Assembly: GCA_002897735.1 (NCBI GenBank) | Contig: BDTW01000003.1 | Span: 1-60,867 of the forward strand | Length of the DNA stretch: 60,867 nucleotides | Direction: 5' to 3' | Origin: a bacterium BMS3Bbin13 | Lineage (GTDB): Bacteria > Pseudomonadota > Gammaproteobacteria > 21-64-14 | Shown here: positions 8,120 to 17,142 of the stretch, in pieces | Layout of the letters: each line of letters starts with the position of its first letter | Numbering within the stretch: the first letter of the stretch is position 1 | Translations under genes and position numbers: made by a program | Notes under the pieces: model-generated | What the model was told of the DNA's origin: nothing | Database searches by the model: none | Seen by the model: the letters and a program-made list of their open reading frames with translations, nothing else

Positions 8120-9247
8120 TTATAACGTCACGGGCATAACGACGTACGTTGACGCCCACTTTTCGATGGTCGATGCCTCATCGATCCGGACCACCGAACC
8201 GGCGTCCAAGATGAACAGGTTCATCGCCCCGGTTCGACTTACCTCCAGCACGTCTCGGAGGTAATCAGGATTGAAGAGGATTTCACAATCCCCCCCGGTA
8301 ACGTGTGCGGGGATGTATTCGTCGGAGTTTTCGTTCAGGTCATTCTGCGCGGTGATATGCAGCCCCTTTTGCGAAAAATGAAAATGCACCAAGCGTTTCT
8401 CATCGTGTCCCAGCAGCAACAAGGTCGCGCGGGTCAGCGCGTCGAGAACCTCCTGCGTGTCGATCTGTACCCTACGCTCGGTTGGCGCAGGGACGATGCG
8501 CTCGTAATTGGGGTACTTCCCGTCGAGAAGCCCCGTAAGGAACTGATAATCACCAATCGTCACTCCGAAATGACGATCACCGAACTGCATCTCCACCACT
8601 CGCTCTTCATCTTTCTCGATACTGAGCAGACCGAGCAGGTCCCCGATTGCGTCTCTGGGGACAATGAAATTGCGGGACGGAAGGCTCTGGCACGGTGCCT
8701 CGATACTGCATTTCGCGAGGCGATGCCCGTCTGTGGCGACAACCTGGAGACACCCATCCAATGGCTCGAAGAGACACCCACACAGATAGGTGCGGACATC
8801 GTCCTTGGCCATGGATGCGGCCACGCCCTTCACCAGCAGGCGAAAGTCCCTGACTGGAATCTGCATCCGCTCTGGTTTCTCCTCCATCGCATCCAGCGCC
8901 GGGAACTTGTCCGGATTCAAGCTGTGCAGCTTGAACCGGCTCTTCCCGGACTTGACGCGGATGAAATCCGCGCCCTTCATCTCCTCCACTTCGATGGGCG
9001 CCTCGCTCGGAAACGTTCGCACGATTTCATGAAACTTACGTGCGGGAAGGGTAATGCGTCCCTCATCGAGGGAAGCACCCGCCAGGTTGAACCGGATCTG
9101 GCGCATCAGATCCGTGGCGGTCAGGGATACATCCGACCCCGCGGATTCCACCAACAAGGTGGATAAGATCGGGTCGGATTTCGATGCGATCATCGAGAGC
9201 CGCTGGAGCGGCTTCTCGAGATCTTCTTTCGTGAAATGGAATTTCAT
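8120..9247 (-). CDS. dnaN: DNA polymerase III beta subunit (sliding clamp)
   Basis: 375 aa from MKFHFTKEDL at 9247, with GGAG about 11 bp upstream; the longer start at 9262 is less likely. The three tandem clamp domains are evident (LPARKFHEIVRTFP in domain 1, ATDGHRLAKCSIE in domain 2, NPDYLRDVLEV in domain 3, ending YVVMPVTL like the usual MPMRL end). The clamp tethers polymerase III to DNA. As an extra copy on a mobile element it could bias replication toward the element. Its divergence from chromosomal DnaN cannot be measured here. Confidence 0.95.
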   Translation of the reverse strand: MKFHFTKEDLEKPLQRLSMIASKSDPILSTLLVESAGSDVSLTATDLMRQIRFNLAGASLDEGRITLPARKFHEIVRTFPSEAPIEVEEMKGADFIRVKSGKSRFKLHSLNPDKFPALDAMEEKPERMQIPVRDFRLLVKGVAASMAKDDVRTYLCGCLFEPLDGCLQVVATDGHRLAKCSIEAPCQSLPSRNFIVPRDAIGDLLGLLSIEKDEERVVEMQFGDRHFGVTIGDYQFLTGLLDGKYPNYERIVPAPTERRVQIDTQEVLDALTRATLLLLGHDEKRLVHFHFSQKGLHITAQNDLNENSDEYIPAHVTGGDCEILFNPDYLRDVLEVSRTGAMNLFILDAGSVVRIDEASTIEKWASTYVVMPVTL

Positions 9248-9412
9248 CGCTAATTGCTCCACGTGAGCGCCGGCGGCATGCCGCGGCGAAATGTGTTCTG
9301 AAATGGGTTCGATTACAGGGATGCCCCGTTTGATTACGCGTCGAGGGATGCGCGGGCCTTTACGGCCGGAAGACCTTCAGCTTTCCGTGGCGCCGGAAAG
9401 TCCGGCGCCAGG

Positions 9413-9443
9413 AAAAGCCCCACCCGCCCGAAGGCCGGTGGGG
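9413..9443 (-). terminator. Rho-independent terminator after the vWA gene
   Basis: Minus strand CCCCACC/GGGTGGGG stem around a GGCCTTCGGGC apex, then CTTTTCC. It lies about 15 bp after the stop of the vWA-domain gene. The remaining 9248-9412 holds no gene. Confidence 0.75.
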
Positions 9444-9456
9444 AGGGGGACGCTAG

Positions 9457-11328
9457 CTACGCCGCCGCCTTGGTTGCAAGACGTTTGCGCAGCAGTGCGA
9501 ATAATGTTGAAGCGAGATCCTCAACGCGGTTGATATATACCGCGCTTGGAAACAACGAGTAAATCCCGGGACTCCCAATGCCAATCCCGATGCATTCGAT
9601 CCCTGAACGCTCCATCTTTTCAATGATGGATTTTGTGCCGTCCATGTCATTGGGTTCCCCGTCCGTCACCACGAAACAGAGTTTCCGGGTCTCGGGGCGA
9701 TAAACGAGCCGAGAGGCAACCAGCCACAGCGCCTCGGTCATCGGAGTACCACCCTCGGCGTTTATTCCGAATTCGGCTGGGTTTGTTCTCGCGCCGAATC
9801 TCTTCAGCCTATACACCTCCTGAGGGGTTCCTCCGGGGAACGCGCTCACTTCCACTTCTGTCTTCGGGATGCCTGCTAGGGCGATCGTGACCGCAAGGAC
9901 GGATTCCACCGCCATCCCGATCCCACCCGACATCGAACCGGAACGGTCCAACAGGATCGAGACCGCCGTATCGTGTTTCACGACACGTTCCTTACCCCGG
10001 AATATCCTGGGATCCCCCGTAAAGATGCGTGGGAGACGACGGGTGTCCAGACGCCCCACCCGGCACAATCTCCGCCGTTCCAACCGGGTTGCCTGAACCA
10101 GGCCGGCAAGTTTCGCACGGATTCCCGCGCTAACCTGACGAACCTTGGCTATGTCCGGAGTACTGGATATCTTTGGAGCGCCACCGTATCCGGCGATGGT
10201 AATCCCCCGGTTGTTTGCGGTTACTTCCTTCTCCACGGACTGTTCCAAGTTTTGGGCCGTAACCTCACTGACCCCCTTGGGGAGATCGTCTTCCGTGGCG
10301 TCAGCAACTCGTTTGGCGGCTTTCACCTTTTCATCGGGTTCCTCGGATTCGCCGGGTTCGCCGGGTTCGCCGGATTCGCCGGGTTCCTCGGGTTCCTCGG
10401 GTTCGCCGGGTTCGCCGGGTTCCTCGGGTTCCTCGGGTTCGCCAGGTTCCTCGGGTTCGCTGGATTCTTCGGGTTCGCTGGATTCTTCGGATTCTTCGGA
10501 TTCCTCGGATTCCTCGGATTCCTCGGGTTCGCCGGGTTCCTCGGATTCCCCGGGTTCCTCGGATTCCCCGGGTTCCTCGGATTCCCCGGGTTCCTCGGAT
10601 TCCCCGGGTTCGCCAGGTTCGCCGGATTCGCCAGGTTCCTCGGGTTCGCCGGATTCTTCGGATTCTTCGGGTTCGCCGGGTTCGCCGGGTTCTCCCGGTT
10701 CCTCGATCTCGGGTTCCTCGGGTTCCTCCAGTGATTTCAGGATCCGCTTGGCGAGAGCCAGGCTTTCCGCTGTCGACTCCAGGGATGGAATCTTCCCGAT
10801 CAATGCTCGAATTCGAACTGCGGCGCCTCTCGGGAACGTCTGTTCCAATACTTTGGTCGCTTCTTTCGCAACCGGCTCGAGAACTGGGCGATTCCGGAAT
10901 CGGTAGGATCCCTCCACCCAGACATATCGGAGCAAAATGTTCGCTGGGTGAGAATTTTCTTGGGGTGACGAAATCGAACCGTCTTCTACCAGACGGTCGA
11001 CCAATTTTGCCAGATTCGTCCGGCACCCGGGATAATGGGCCTCCATGAGACCTTCAATTCGAACATCCTCAATCACGCTCGTGAGGCTATGTTCTACCGG
11101 TGTGGCGCCAGCCACCGTCATATCCGTGAACCGGATATGGCCCGACTCGTGATCGATGTATCCGCGAGCCAATATCTCACAAGTGTCGCTGTCCTCCGGG
11201 AGAGAGGGGAGGACAATCATCTTTCCATCCGTATATGCTTGGTTCCCACCGATCCTCACATCGACCCCGAGCTTGTCGCCCAGGGCGCGAGCGACGATCG
11301 GTAGAGACCGCAGTAATGTCGTACGCAT
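9457..11328 (-). CDS. CobT-like vWA-domain protein with long acidic repeat linker
   Basis: 623 aa from the ATG at 11328 (AGGAG 8 bp upstream; the frame is open further but lacks a better start). N-terminal region has a zinc-metalloprotease-like motif ([12 protein letters not shown]). The C-terminal third is a von Willebrand A domain with a MIDAS motif ([11 protein letters not shown], then TDGEPNDM). Between them is a roughly 150-residue tract of E/P/G/S repeats, encoded by hexamer-like DNA repeats, that opens several shadow frames. It belongs with the DUF3150 and AAA+ genes upstream, as in CobS/CobT-type modules. True cobaltochelatase activity is not implied. Confidence 0.8.
   Translation of the reverse strand: MRTTLLRSLPIVARALGDKLGVDVRIGGNQAYTDGKMIVLPSLPEDSDTCEILARGYIDHESGHIRFTDMTVAGATPVEHSLTSVIEDVRIEGLMEAHYPGCRTNLAKLVDRLVEDGSISSPQENSHPANILLRYVWVEGSYRFRNRPVLEPVAKEATKVLEQTFPRGAAVRIRALIGKIPSLESTAESLALAKRILKSLEEPEEPEIEEPGEPGEPGEPEESEESGEPEEPGESGEPGEPGESEEPGESEEPGESEEPGESEEPGEPEESEESEESEESEESSEPEESSEPEEPGEPEEPEEPGEPGEPEEPEEPGESGEPGEPGESEEPDEKVKAAKRVADATEDDLPKGVSEVTAQNLEQSVEKEVTANNRGITIAGYGGAPKISSTPDIAKVRQVSAGIRAKLAGLVQATRLERRRLCRVGRLDTRRLPRIFTGDPRIFRGKERVVKHDTAVSILLDRSGSMSGGIGMAVESVLAVTIALAGIPKTEVEVSAFPGGTPQEVYRLKRFGARTNPAEFGINAEGGTPMTEALWLVASRLVYRPETRKLCFVVTDGEPNDMDGTKSIIEKMERSGIECIGIGIGSPGIYSLFPSAVYINRVEDLASTLFALLRKRLATKAAA
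10330..10735. repeat. Low-complexity repeat tract inside the vWA gene
   Basis: A run of imperfect 6-18 bp units (GGTTCCTCG, GGATTCGCC) coding for E, P, G and S. It could expand or contract by slippage without breaking the frame because the units are multiples of three. Confidence 0.85.
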
Positions 11329-11534
11329 AGCGCGTCTCCTCATTGCCCGGAAACTCCGGGCGATTTCATGTTGCAATAGCGGGAACGCCCCGCGGGCGGG
11401 GCCGTGGGCGGCCCGGGAAGAAACTCGCATGAGGAGACGTGACCGTCGGCGCGGTCCACAAAACCTTTCCGCGCCCCCTCGCGGGGAGGGGCCCTGGAAA
11501 GGCCCGGCGCGTACGCGCCGGGCGGGAAAGTCCT

Positions 11535-12512
11535 TCAGAAAAACCAACCAACCGCCTTTTCCAATGGCGGCTCTTCGTTTTCGGTATCGGTATCGGTGCT
11601 GTCATCCTTTGGCGCAAGGGCCGGCCCCGAGTCGGACGAATCCTCCTCCAACGGGAGTTCCGGCGCATCCGCCGGGAAGATGCCGGCGATATTCGTCTCC
11701 GGTTCTTCTCCCTGGGCGATTCTCAGGAGGGCGTCCTTGTCCTGCATTACCAGGACCAATGCGCAGAATGCACGCAGATCGTTTCCCTCCACGTTTCCGG
11801 CCTTCGGTAGGGCGTTAAGGCCTCGCTCGACCCAATTGGCGGACTTTCCGATGCCCGCGTCCAACATCGCGAGTCCCTGCAGCTTTTTGTGCAACCTCCG
11901 CACCACCGTGACGGCCCGCTGGGTGACCTTGTCCTTGGCCGAGGTCCGCTCCCAGAGAATCTGCGCGTCGGCGGCAATCTCCTGGAACAGTTGCTCCGGC
12001 AAGGAGTTAACCGCCTTGGTGAAGGCGGCCCCGGATTCCTCATCCAGTCCGCCTACGGCGCGTGCCTGGAAGACCTGGAAGGAAAAATCGAGCGCATTGC
12101 TTACGTATTGTTTTTCCACCCTGGCACGATCGAGAACTTCCATCCATTCCGGATTTGCCCGCACCCACTCATCGCAGGCCTGCTCGTAGCGCGACAGGAA
12201 TTTCCTGGTTTCCTCGTCGAATTGCGCTTTCGCCTCATTGAGAGGCCCCAGTGCCTCTTGGAACCGTTCCTTGGGAACCGCCACTCCACCGAGGAACCGC
12301 ACGCCCACCTCCCGGCAGGCGCGCTCCGCCCGGTTTTTTAACCGGCTGAAGATAAGGAGTTCCTCCGGAGAAATGACCTTCTTACTCCCCAGAGACGCAA
12401 CCTTGTCGGCCCCCTCGGGAAGACGGACGCCATGAAGATCCTCCAGACGCAGCTTGCGCCGGCCAGACCAGATTTTCACATCCAGATGGATGAGATAGAG
12501 ATTTTCCAACAT
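11535..12512 (-). CDS. DUF3150-family protein
   Basis: 325 aa. The helical architecture with LENLYLIHLDVKIWSGRRKL at the N terminus and the central FLSRYEQACDEWVRANPEW segment matches DUF3150 proteins, which occur next to CobS-like ATPases and CobT-like vWA proteins in phages and plasmids. No catalytic motif is visible; a scaffolding role between the ATPase and the vWA protein is inference. AAGGAG precedes the start. The last 50 residues are acidic (DTDTENEEPP). Confidence 0.75.
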   Translation of the reverse strand: MLENLYLIHLDVKIWSGRRKLRLEDLHGVRLPEGADKVASLGSKKVISPEELLIFSRLKNRAERACREVGVRFLGGVAVPKERFQEALGPLNEAKAQFDEETRKFLSRYEQACDEWVRANPEWMEVLDRARVEKQYVSNALDFSFQVFQARAVGGLDEESGAAFTKAVNSLPEQLFQEIAADAQILWERTSAKDKVTQRAVTVVRRLHKKLQGLAMLDAGIGKSANWVERGLNALPKAGNVEGNDLRAFCALVLVMQDKDALLRIAQGEEPETNIAGIFPADAPELPLEEDSSDSGPALAPKDDSTDTDTENEEPPLEKAVGWFF

Positions 12513-12563
12513 CGGAACACTCCTTAAAAGGCACCGGGGGCCGAGGCCCCCGATGCCACGAGA

Positions 12564-12935
12564 TTAGATGAACCATGGATTCCCGGGCTCTCCTTTTCGT
12601 GAAAGAACCGAGGAAGTAAGCGAAAGAAGTCCAAGATCCTCCGCCTGTTGGCGCAACACATCCGAAAGCGGCATTCTCTTTAATGTCTCGATCGGGTGGA
12701 GGTCGCTTCCATCGTCGTTCGCGACCGAAACACGGGCGCCGTGGACACTCAGCACAATCGCCGAGACATACCGCTCGACATCCGCCTCGTCTTCCACAAT
12801 GAAGGAAACAGAATCACCGGAAGACGTGCCTTCCAGGAGTTCCTGGAAAGCGTCAAGCAGGTTGGCAGGAAGAATGGCTTTCGCTTGTTCCGCGCCGGCG
12901 ACCACATCGACGTATAGCGGGAACGGCGCACTCAT
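12564..12935 (-). CDS. Small protein of the AAA+/vWA module, unknown function
   Basis: 123 aa. The start overlaps the AAA+ stop codon (ATGA), so translation is probably coupled. The sequence is acidic with alternating hydrophobic strands (VSFIVEDEADVERYVSAIVLSVHGARVSVAND). No family recognised; its place in the module suggests a partner or inhibitor. A GC hairpin (GGGGGCC/GGCCCCC) lies just after its stop at 12536-12554. Confidence 0.65.
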   Translation of the reverse strand: MSAPFPLYVDVVAGAEQAKAILPANLLDAFQELLEGTSSGDSVSFIVEDEADVERYVSAIVLSVHGARVSVANDDGSDLHPIETLKRMPLSDVLRQQAEDLGLLSLTSSVLSRKGEPGNPWFI

Positions 12936-13906
12936 GTCGCACCATCGCCCTTGCCGAAGTTATCGTCACCGAAATGACGCTGTACCAGCTCGTGCAGTGC
13001 CTTGCGCGTCGTCGGCTCCGCCCGGAACGCAACCGCGCGGTCCAGGCCATGGAGGAAGGGATTGACCCCGGAGGAGGCGAGCGCCCGATAGAACCAGGCA
13101 AGTCGGCCCCAACGAATCAAGCTGCGGGTCGAAAGCGTTACCTCGATCGAGCCGGGATTCTCGTCACTTCCCACGAACAGATTGCGCACTTCGTTTGCAA
13201 TCTCCACCATCCGGGACCGAACCAGCCTCGGAAGATCCGGAACGGCCTTCGCGAGGATCTCCTCTTCCTCGCTCGGTTCCGGGTACGTGAACCGTAGGAT
13301 CCATCCACGGTCCATCAGGGCCAGATTCTGGCGCACCGTACCCTGGTACATCCCGGACTCGTCACCGTTTCCGGCGGTGTTGCCGGTGGCGACAAACCGG
13401 AACTCCGGGTGCGGCTGGATAACCTCTCCACCGTTTTCGGGAATAACCAACGGGGCGCCTTCGAGCACCCCGTTCAGCCCAGCCGCCGTACCCGGATCCA
13501 GAAGGTCGAACTCATCCAGGAGAAAGAGATGGCCCACCTTCATCGCCCGGGCCAGCGGCCCGTGGCAGAACCGCATCGATCCGTTCACAATCGTGTGGGA
13601 TCCGACCAGCTCGGGGAACTCCAGGCGCGAATGCGCCGATACCCGTTGCAGCGGGAGATTCAACTTCGCCGCCACCTGGGAGACCAGGGAGGACTTCCCG
13701 CACCCGGTCGGGCCGGAGATATAGAGGGATTCCCCCCGGCCTTCCTTCAGCCAGGCAAGGAAATCGGACAACGCCGCGCGCCGAAACCGATAGTTCGGAT
13801 CCGCCGGCGGTGTGAATTCGCTCGGGGCGTCATACCCCTTGATTTTCACTCCCTTGGGTACGCCGGGGAGCGCGAATGTCTCGGCGATCGAGAAAAACTT
13901 TTCCAT
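12932..13906 (-). CDS. CobS-like (MoxR-type) AAA+ ATPase
   Basis: 324 aa from the ATG at 13906 with AGGAGG upstream. Walker A is SGPTGCGKSS, Walker B LFLLDEFDLLD, sensor-type RFVATGNTAGNGDESG, and an arginine-finger region in the C-terminal half. The order and spacing match CobS/MoxR ATPases that act with a vWA protein (here 9457-11328) to remodel or insert a metal or cofactor. In mobile elements such modules have unknown targets. It heads the four-gene module and follows a 226-bp leader without a gene. Confidence 0.85.
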   Translation of the reverse strand: MEKFFSIAETFALPGVPKGVKIKGYDAPSEFTPPADPNYRFRRAALSDFLAWLKEGRGESLYISGPTGCGKSSLVSQVAAKLNLPLQRVSAHSRLEFPELVGSHTIVNGSMRFCHGPLARAMKVGHLFLLDEFDLLDPGTAAGLNGVLEGAPLVIPENGGEVIQPHPEFRFVATGNTAGNGDESGMYQGTVRQNLALMDRGWILRFTYPEPSEEEEILAKAVPDLPRLVRSRMVEIANEVRNLFVGSDENPGSIEVTLSTRSLIRWGRLAWFYRALASSGVNPFLHGLDRAVAFRAEPTTRKALHELVQRHFGDDNFGKGDGAT

Positions 13907-14132
13907 GGTGCCTCCTGATTGGACAAGGGGGCCGCTCCCATCCGGGGGCGACGCCCCGGATGGGGTGTGGAATTGCGCTGTAATCCAGCGCGCAAGGGAT
14001 ATAGCGGAAATAACCGATCCGCGACGGAGCCACAAATGGCTGGGAAACTGGAGGACAAAAGCATTCGTTTTTCAATGCCCTCTCGGGAAAGCATTGAAAA
14101 TACCGTCCGGCGCGTGAACGCCGGACGTGTGC

Positions 14133-15131
14133 TCAATAGAACCATTCGTTGTTCTTTTTCTCTTCCTCTTCGCGGGGACCGAAATGCAGCGAAATCCCGG
14201 CCTCCTCGTGAATCGTTATTCGCACACCCTCCGCGGAACGCTTTCGATATTGATCAAGGTCAACCTCGATCTTGTTTTCCTTGAGCAGGCGCTTGTAATC
14301 CACCGTCCCTTTCCTTGCATAGCGCGTAACGGCGAGATGCTCGGCATCCGCCATCAAAAACTCGCCCATCATCTCGACAAGCGTTTTTTTAATGGACTCC
14401 TGTTGTACCTGTAGCGAATCCAGGTTGGTCTTGAGTTCCGACACCCGCTCGCTGCGTTTGAGGTACTCCTTCGCGAGTGCCCGCCACTGCATGGCGGACT
14501 CCCCGGTGGGGACGAACAGGTCGCGCTCCGGATCGGGGGTGGGTTCTTTGTCCGGAACGAACTGTTCGGCCCAGAACCGTTCGCCCGCCTCAATGATCTT
14601 TTGGATCATTTCGTCATCCCTGGCGACCATGAAATGCCGGCAGGTGGTTCCGTCGGGGGACAGGAACGCCAAGATGCCCTCGGCGGCCTCGATGACGAGG
14701 AGTTGCTCCTGCACCTGGGGCACGTATCGCCGATACGCGACACTGTTCTCTGCATTTTCCAGGATATCGTTCCAAACCTTTTCCGAGGGGGATTTCAGTT
14801 CCGTCGGCCGCCCTCCTTCGTCTACTCCGTCAAGCGATGCGCGGAAAAGCGGGTTCTTCTCCCACTCAACGCACACGGGGAGCAGGGGCCCGAGGTTCAA
14901 CTCTGCTTCGAGCCGGTCTCTGGCGACCGACTCCATTCTCTTTCCCCTCCGTATATTCGGGTTGCGACTGATATCCGGCTCGACCACGCGACCGGTTTTC
15001 TCCATCCACAGCCGCCAAATGGTTTTTTTATCGGACACGCCAAGAAGAACAGCCGCGTCGGATGCGGTCAGACCACCCTTTCGCCAAGTAAGCCATTCCG
15101 GACTCCCTTGGGCTAAGTTTATGACTTTCAT
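14133..15131 (-). CDS. YqaJ-like viral recombinase (lambda exonuclease family)
   Basis: 332 aa. Opening residues GSPEWLTWRKGGLTASDAAVLLGVS are the YqaJ/lambda-exonuclease signature. Catalytic residues of the PD-(D/E)xK site are visible as RASLDGV and TELKSPSE, followed by YVPQVQEQLLV. The enzyme degrades one strand of duplex DNA so that a partner annealase can load. RecT at 19.1 kb is that partner. A long C-terminal helical extension is present. A conserved leader repeat (15160-15285) lies directly upstream. Confidence 0.88.
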   Translation of the reverse strand: MKVINLAQGSPEWLTWRKGGLTASDAAVLLGVSDKKTIWRLWMEKTGRVVEPDISRNPNIRRGKRMESVARDRLEAELNLGPLLPVCVEWEKNPLFRASLDGVDEGGRPTELKSPSEKVWNDILENAENSVAYRRYVPQVQEQLLVIEAAEGILAFLSPDGTTCRHFMVARDDEMIQKIIEAGERFWAEQFVPDKEPTPDPERDLFVPTGESAMQWRALAKEYLKRSERVSELKTNLDSLQVQQESIKKTLVEMMGEFLMADAEHLAVTRYARKGTVDYKRLLKENKIEVDLDQYRKRSAEGVRITIHEEAGISLHFGPREEEEKKNNEWFY

Positions 15132-15159
15132 CGTCTAATTCTCTCCGTTGTCAATCCCT

Positions 15160-15285
15160 CTGTTGTGGGTTCTCCCTGGACCCCGTGCGTCACTGGGGAA
15201 GCCGGCCAGTTCCGGACCGCGCAGGGCGGCTTGAAACATTTCCTATCGGCCGCAGTGCGACGCCATAGGGAATATCTCGAGTACT
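15160..15285 (-). ncRNA. Structured leader repeat, copy 1 (upstream of the exonuclease)
   Basis: About 115 nt, roughly 80 percent identical to 18632-18750. On the minus strand it folds into an ATTCCCTAT/ATAGGAAAT stem capped by CGCACTGCG, and a GGTC/GGCC arm; differences between the copies keep pairing (C-G changes to U-G). In both cases the repeat is upstream of a minus-strand gene. No known riboswitch class is recognised. The rest of 15132-15473 includes GTGCCCACG/CGTGGGCAC and CGATACGGGT/ACCCGTATCG hairpins. Confidence 0.55.
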
Positions 15286-15473
15286 TTTCTGAAAAGGAAG
15301 GGGGTGCCCACGCAGTAGCGTGGGCACCGAAGGCACGATAAAAATAGTGTTTTCGATCGATACGGGTTTTGTTCTACCCGTATCGGCGGGTACGCCCCCG
15401 ACCCCGTCGAGCGGCGGGTGGCGCCGGAAGAATCCGCGACCAGATGCGGGAAGTGAAGAGGGACTTCGGTACG

Positions 15474-15557
15474 TCAGGTGAGACCCAACGCCCGAGAAAC
15501 CCGGATTACGGGGATCGACAAAACGACTCCCGTCAAGATGACCGTGATGAGGAGCAT
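15474..15557 (-). CDS. Possible 27-residue hydrophobic peptide
   Basis: ATG at 15557, GGAG about 12 bp upstream, TGA at 15474. The product MLLITVILTGVVLSIPVIRV... is a single membrane-spanning segment. Upstream, ACACCTCCCGG can pair with the GGGGGAGGTGT that precedes the start. Short and unsupported by homology. Confidence 0.3.
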   Translation of the reverse strand: MLLITVILTGVVLSIPVIRVSRALGLT

Positions 15558-15696
15558 GCCCTTCTCCACACACCTCCCCCGTCCGGGAGGTGTGAAATAA
15601 CCTCCCGGGACGGCGGGGTGTTCGGGTCGAGCGATTCCGACTCAACTCGTCAATGGAAACGGTTTCACCGTGCCCCGGAAGGGTGGTTGGACTGTT

Positions 15697-16167
15697 TTAC
15701 AACGGCAGGACGCGAACGGTACCCGATTGTCCCCACCTGTTTCCGGGTGAGTAAATCACCTGGACCTGCTGTCCGGGCGCGAAGTTAAATTCCTTTTCGA
15801 CGACGGCGATGATGCGACCGTCGCGCAGGCGGATTGTGATTTGATTCACCTCCTGCTGCGCGAAGTGCTGTTCTACCCGGGAGCCGAAAATTCCCCCGAA
15901 GATTCCTCCAGCAACGGTTGCAAGTAATTTACCCGCGCCATGGCCGACCTTATTGCCAAGGGCGAGGCCGGCGATACCACCGATCACGCTACCGAGGTTC
16001 TTGGCGCCGGTGCTGCCGTGGACTGGCTGCACCGCAATCACATGGCCCAAGAGCACATTATTCTGGGTCATGCCGTTGTAATACTGATGGGGGTTGTATC
16101 GGGCAGCCATCGCACTTCCGGACAAAAGGCAGAGCGACAGACCAACGATCATTCCGAACTTCTTCAT
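15697..16167 (-). CDS. Glycine-zipper outer-membrane/lipoprotein-like protein
   Basis: 156 aa from the ATG at 16167 (AAGGAGG upstream). It begins with a Sec signal peptide (MKKFGMIVGLSLCLLSGSAMA). The central region is a glycine zipper (GGIAGLALGNKVGHGAGKLL, then AGGIFGGIFGSRVEQ), as in the 17-kDa antigen/SlyB family of cell-envelope proteins. The C-terminal half is a beta-rich domain (ITIRLRDGRIIAVVE). A longer start at 16281 would put about 38 residues ahead of the signal and would run through the leader. Its leader is duplicated upstream of the next gene. Confidence 0.75.
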   Translation of the reverse strand: MKKFGMIVGLSLCLLSGSAMAARYNPHQYYNGMTQNNVLLGHVIAVQPVHGSTGAKNLGSVIGGIAGLALGNKVGHGAGKLLATVAGGIFGGIFGSRVEQHFAQQEVNQITIRLRDGRIIAVVEKEFNFAPGQQVQVIYSPGNRWGQSGTVRVLPL

Positions 16168-16240
16168 TTCCGCCTCCTTCAAATCCGGGAGGCGCGGATA
16201 CCCCGTGTTACCGGGATATAGCCTCCCCGGTATTGGGGTT
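16168..16240 (-). promoter_or_regulatory. Leader that can sequester the ribosome site, copy 1
   Basis: On the minus strand GCGCCTCCCGG can pair with the downstream GAAGGAGGCG that contains the Shine-Dalgarno sequence, or with the upstream CCGGGGAGGC. A third hairpin (ATATCCCG/CGGGGTAT) lies between. The two exclusive pairings look like an on/off translation switch. Copy 2 is at 16403-16475. Confidence 0.6.
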
Positions 16241-16246
16241 TCAGTG

Positions 16247-16402
16247 TTAGTCGATCTTCCGCAATTCGCGCATATCCGCACGGAACTTCACGACGAGTTG
16301 CCTCGTCGTGACACGTAGGTTTTCCCAATCAGAAATGATTTCGCGATAAATCTCCGATATTTCACGCAGCAGATCACCGCGACGATTATGAACCTCTTTC
16401 AT
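16247..16402 (-). CDS. Small protein, 51 aa
   Basis: ATG at 16402, TAA at 16247; product begins MKEVHNRRGDLLREISEIYR and ends MRELRKID. Highly charged and helical, with no cysteine. It is preceded by an almost exact copy of the leader of the downstream gene, with the same AAGGAGGCG and spacing, which supports it as a real gene. Function unknown; a regulator or DNA/RNA-binding peptide is possible. Confidence 0.6.
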   Translation of the reverse strand: MKEVHNRRGDLLREISEIYREIISDWENLRVTTRQLVVKFRADMRELRKID

Positions 16403-16475
16403 TTTCGCCTCCTTCAATCCGGGAGGCGCGAATACCCCGTGTTACCGGGATATGGCCTCCCCGGTATTGGGGTTT
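16403..16475 (-). promoter_or_regulatory. Leader that can sequester the ribosome site, copy 2
   Basis: About 90 percent identical to copy 1 and keeps all three pairing segments: CCGGGGAGGC, GCGCCTCCCGG and GAAGGAGGCG. It starts right before the 51-aa gene. The stretch upstream (16476-16662) holds a terminator-like GGGG hairpin at about 16580-16611 for the coiled-coil gene. Confidence 0.6.
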
Positions 16476-16662
16476 GAGATAGCTGAGATAGCCGGTGTTT
16501 ACGTGCTCGGCGACACGGCCCTATTTCCATAGGACGGAAAAACTTCTTGCGTGCCTCCGGCTCAAACCGAAGGCACCTAAGAAGCCCCCGGATAAAATCC
16601 CCGGGGGGCGGAGGGTATCGCTGTTATCGAAGAAGGGGCGCACCGAGCGGCACGCCAGGGAA

Positions 16663-17142
16663 TTAGTGCAGCAGAAACTTCGACAGATGTAGGATATGCA
16701 ATGCGATTGGATTGGTGATCGCGACGATCACGAGTGTCGCGATCATCAGGAACCGCATTGTATCGAATTTGCGATCCATCTCGGAATGGACCTTGGTGAA
16801 CCCCTCGGCCATTCCGGAACGGACCTTGGTGAATTCCTCGGACATTCCGGAACGGACCTTGGTGAATTCCTCGGACATCTCGGAACGAACCTTGGTGAAC
16901 CCCTCGGACATCTCGGAACGAACCTTGGTGAACTCCTCGGACATCTCGGAACGAACCTTCACAAACTCCACCGTCATTTTGGAGTCCAGGTCCTTAATGT
17001 CCTCGTGCGTTGCCACACCTTGCGTAAAAGCCATAATTAAAGCCTCCGCATGGGCGTTCGCGCACGCCTCGTCGATGCCCGCCTTGCGGAGCGTATTTGT
17101 GTACGCCAACGTGTCGAACGGAATTCGCATATTCGTCTTCAT
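16663..17142 (-). CDS. DUF1640-like coiled-coil protein with C-terminal membrane anchor
   Basis: 159 aa. GGAG lies 7 bp before the ATG. The centre is six tandem 11-residue units of the form EEFTKVRSEMS (residues about 58-120), a right-handed or long coiled coil. A single hydrophobic segment near the C terminus (LMIATLVIVAITNPIALHIL) anchors it. N-terminal DTLAYTNTLRKAGID resembles DUF1640/CCDC90 proteins. The repeat is also visible in DNA (33-bp units). Role unknown; a membrane tether for the replication or envelope machinery is inference. Confidence 0.75.
   Translation of the reverse strand: MKTNMRIPFDTLAYTNTLRKAGIDEACANAHAEALIMAFTQGVATHEDIKDLDSKMTVEFVKVRSEMSEEFTKVRSEMSEGFTKVRSEMSEEFTKVRSGMSEEFTKVRSGMAEGFTKVHSEMDRKFDTMRFLMIATLVIVAITNPIALHILHLSKFLLH

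Noticed and set aside
9973-11026. Three long opposite- or other-frame ORFs rich in F/G/S or R/T
   Set aside because: They are shadows of the triplet repeats in the vWA gene linker and have no start context.
15160-15285. Cobalamin riboswitch (B12-dependent NrdJ is nearby)
   Set aside because: Neither the B12 box nor the GCCACTG-type core is present, and the leader is not upstream of nrdJ.
15190-15645. 151-aa minus-strand ORF
   Set aside because: Low complexity, covers the structured repeat and hairpins, and has no domain.
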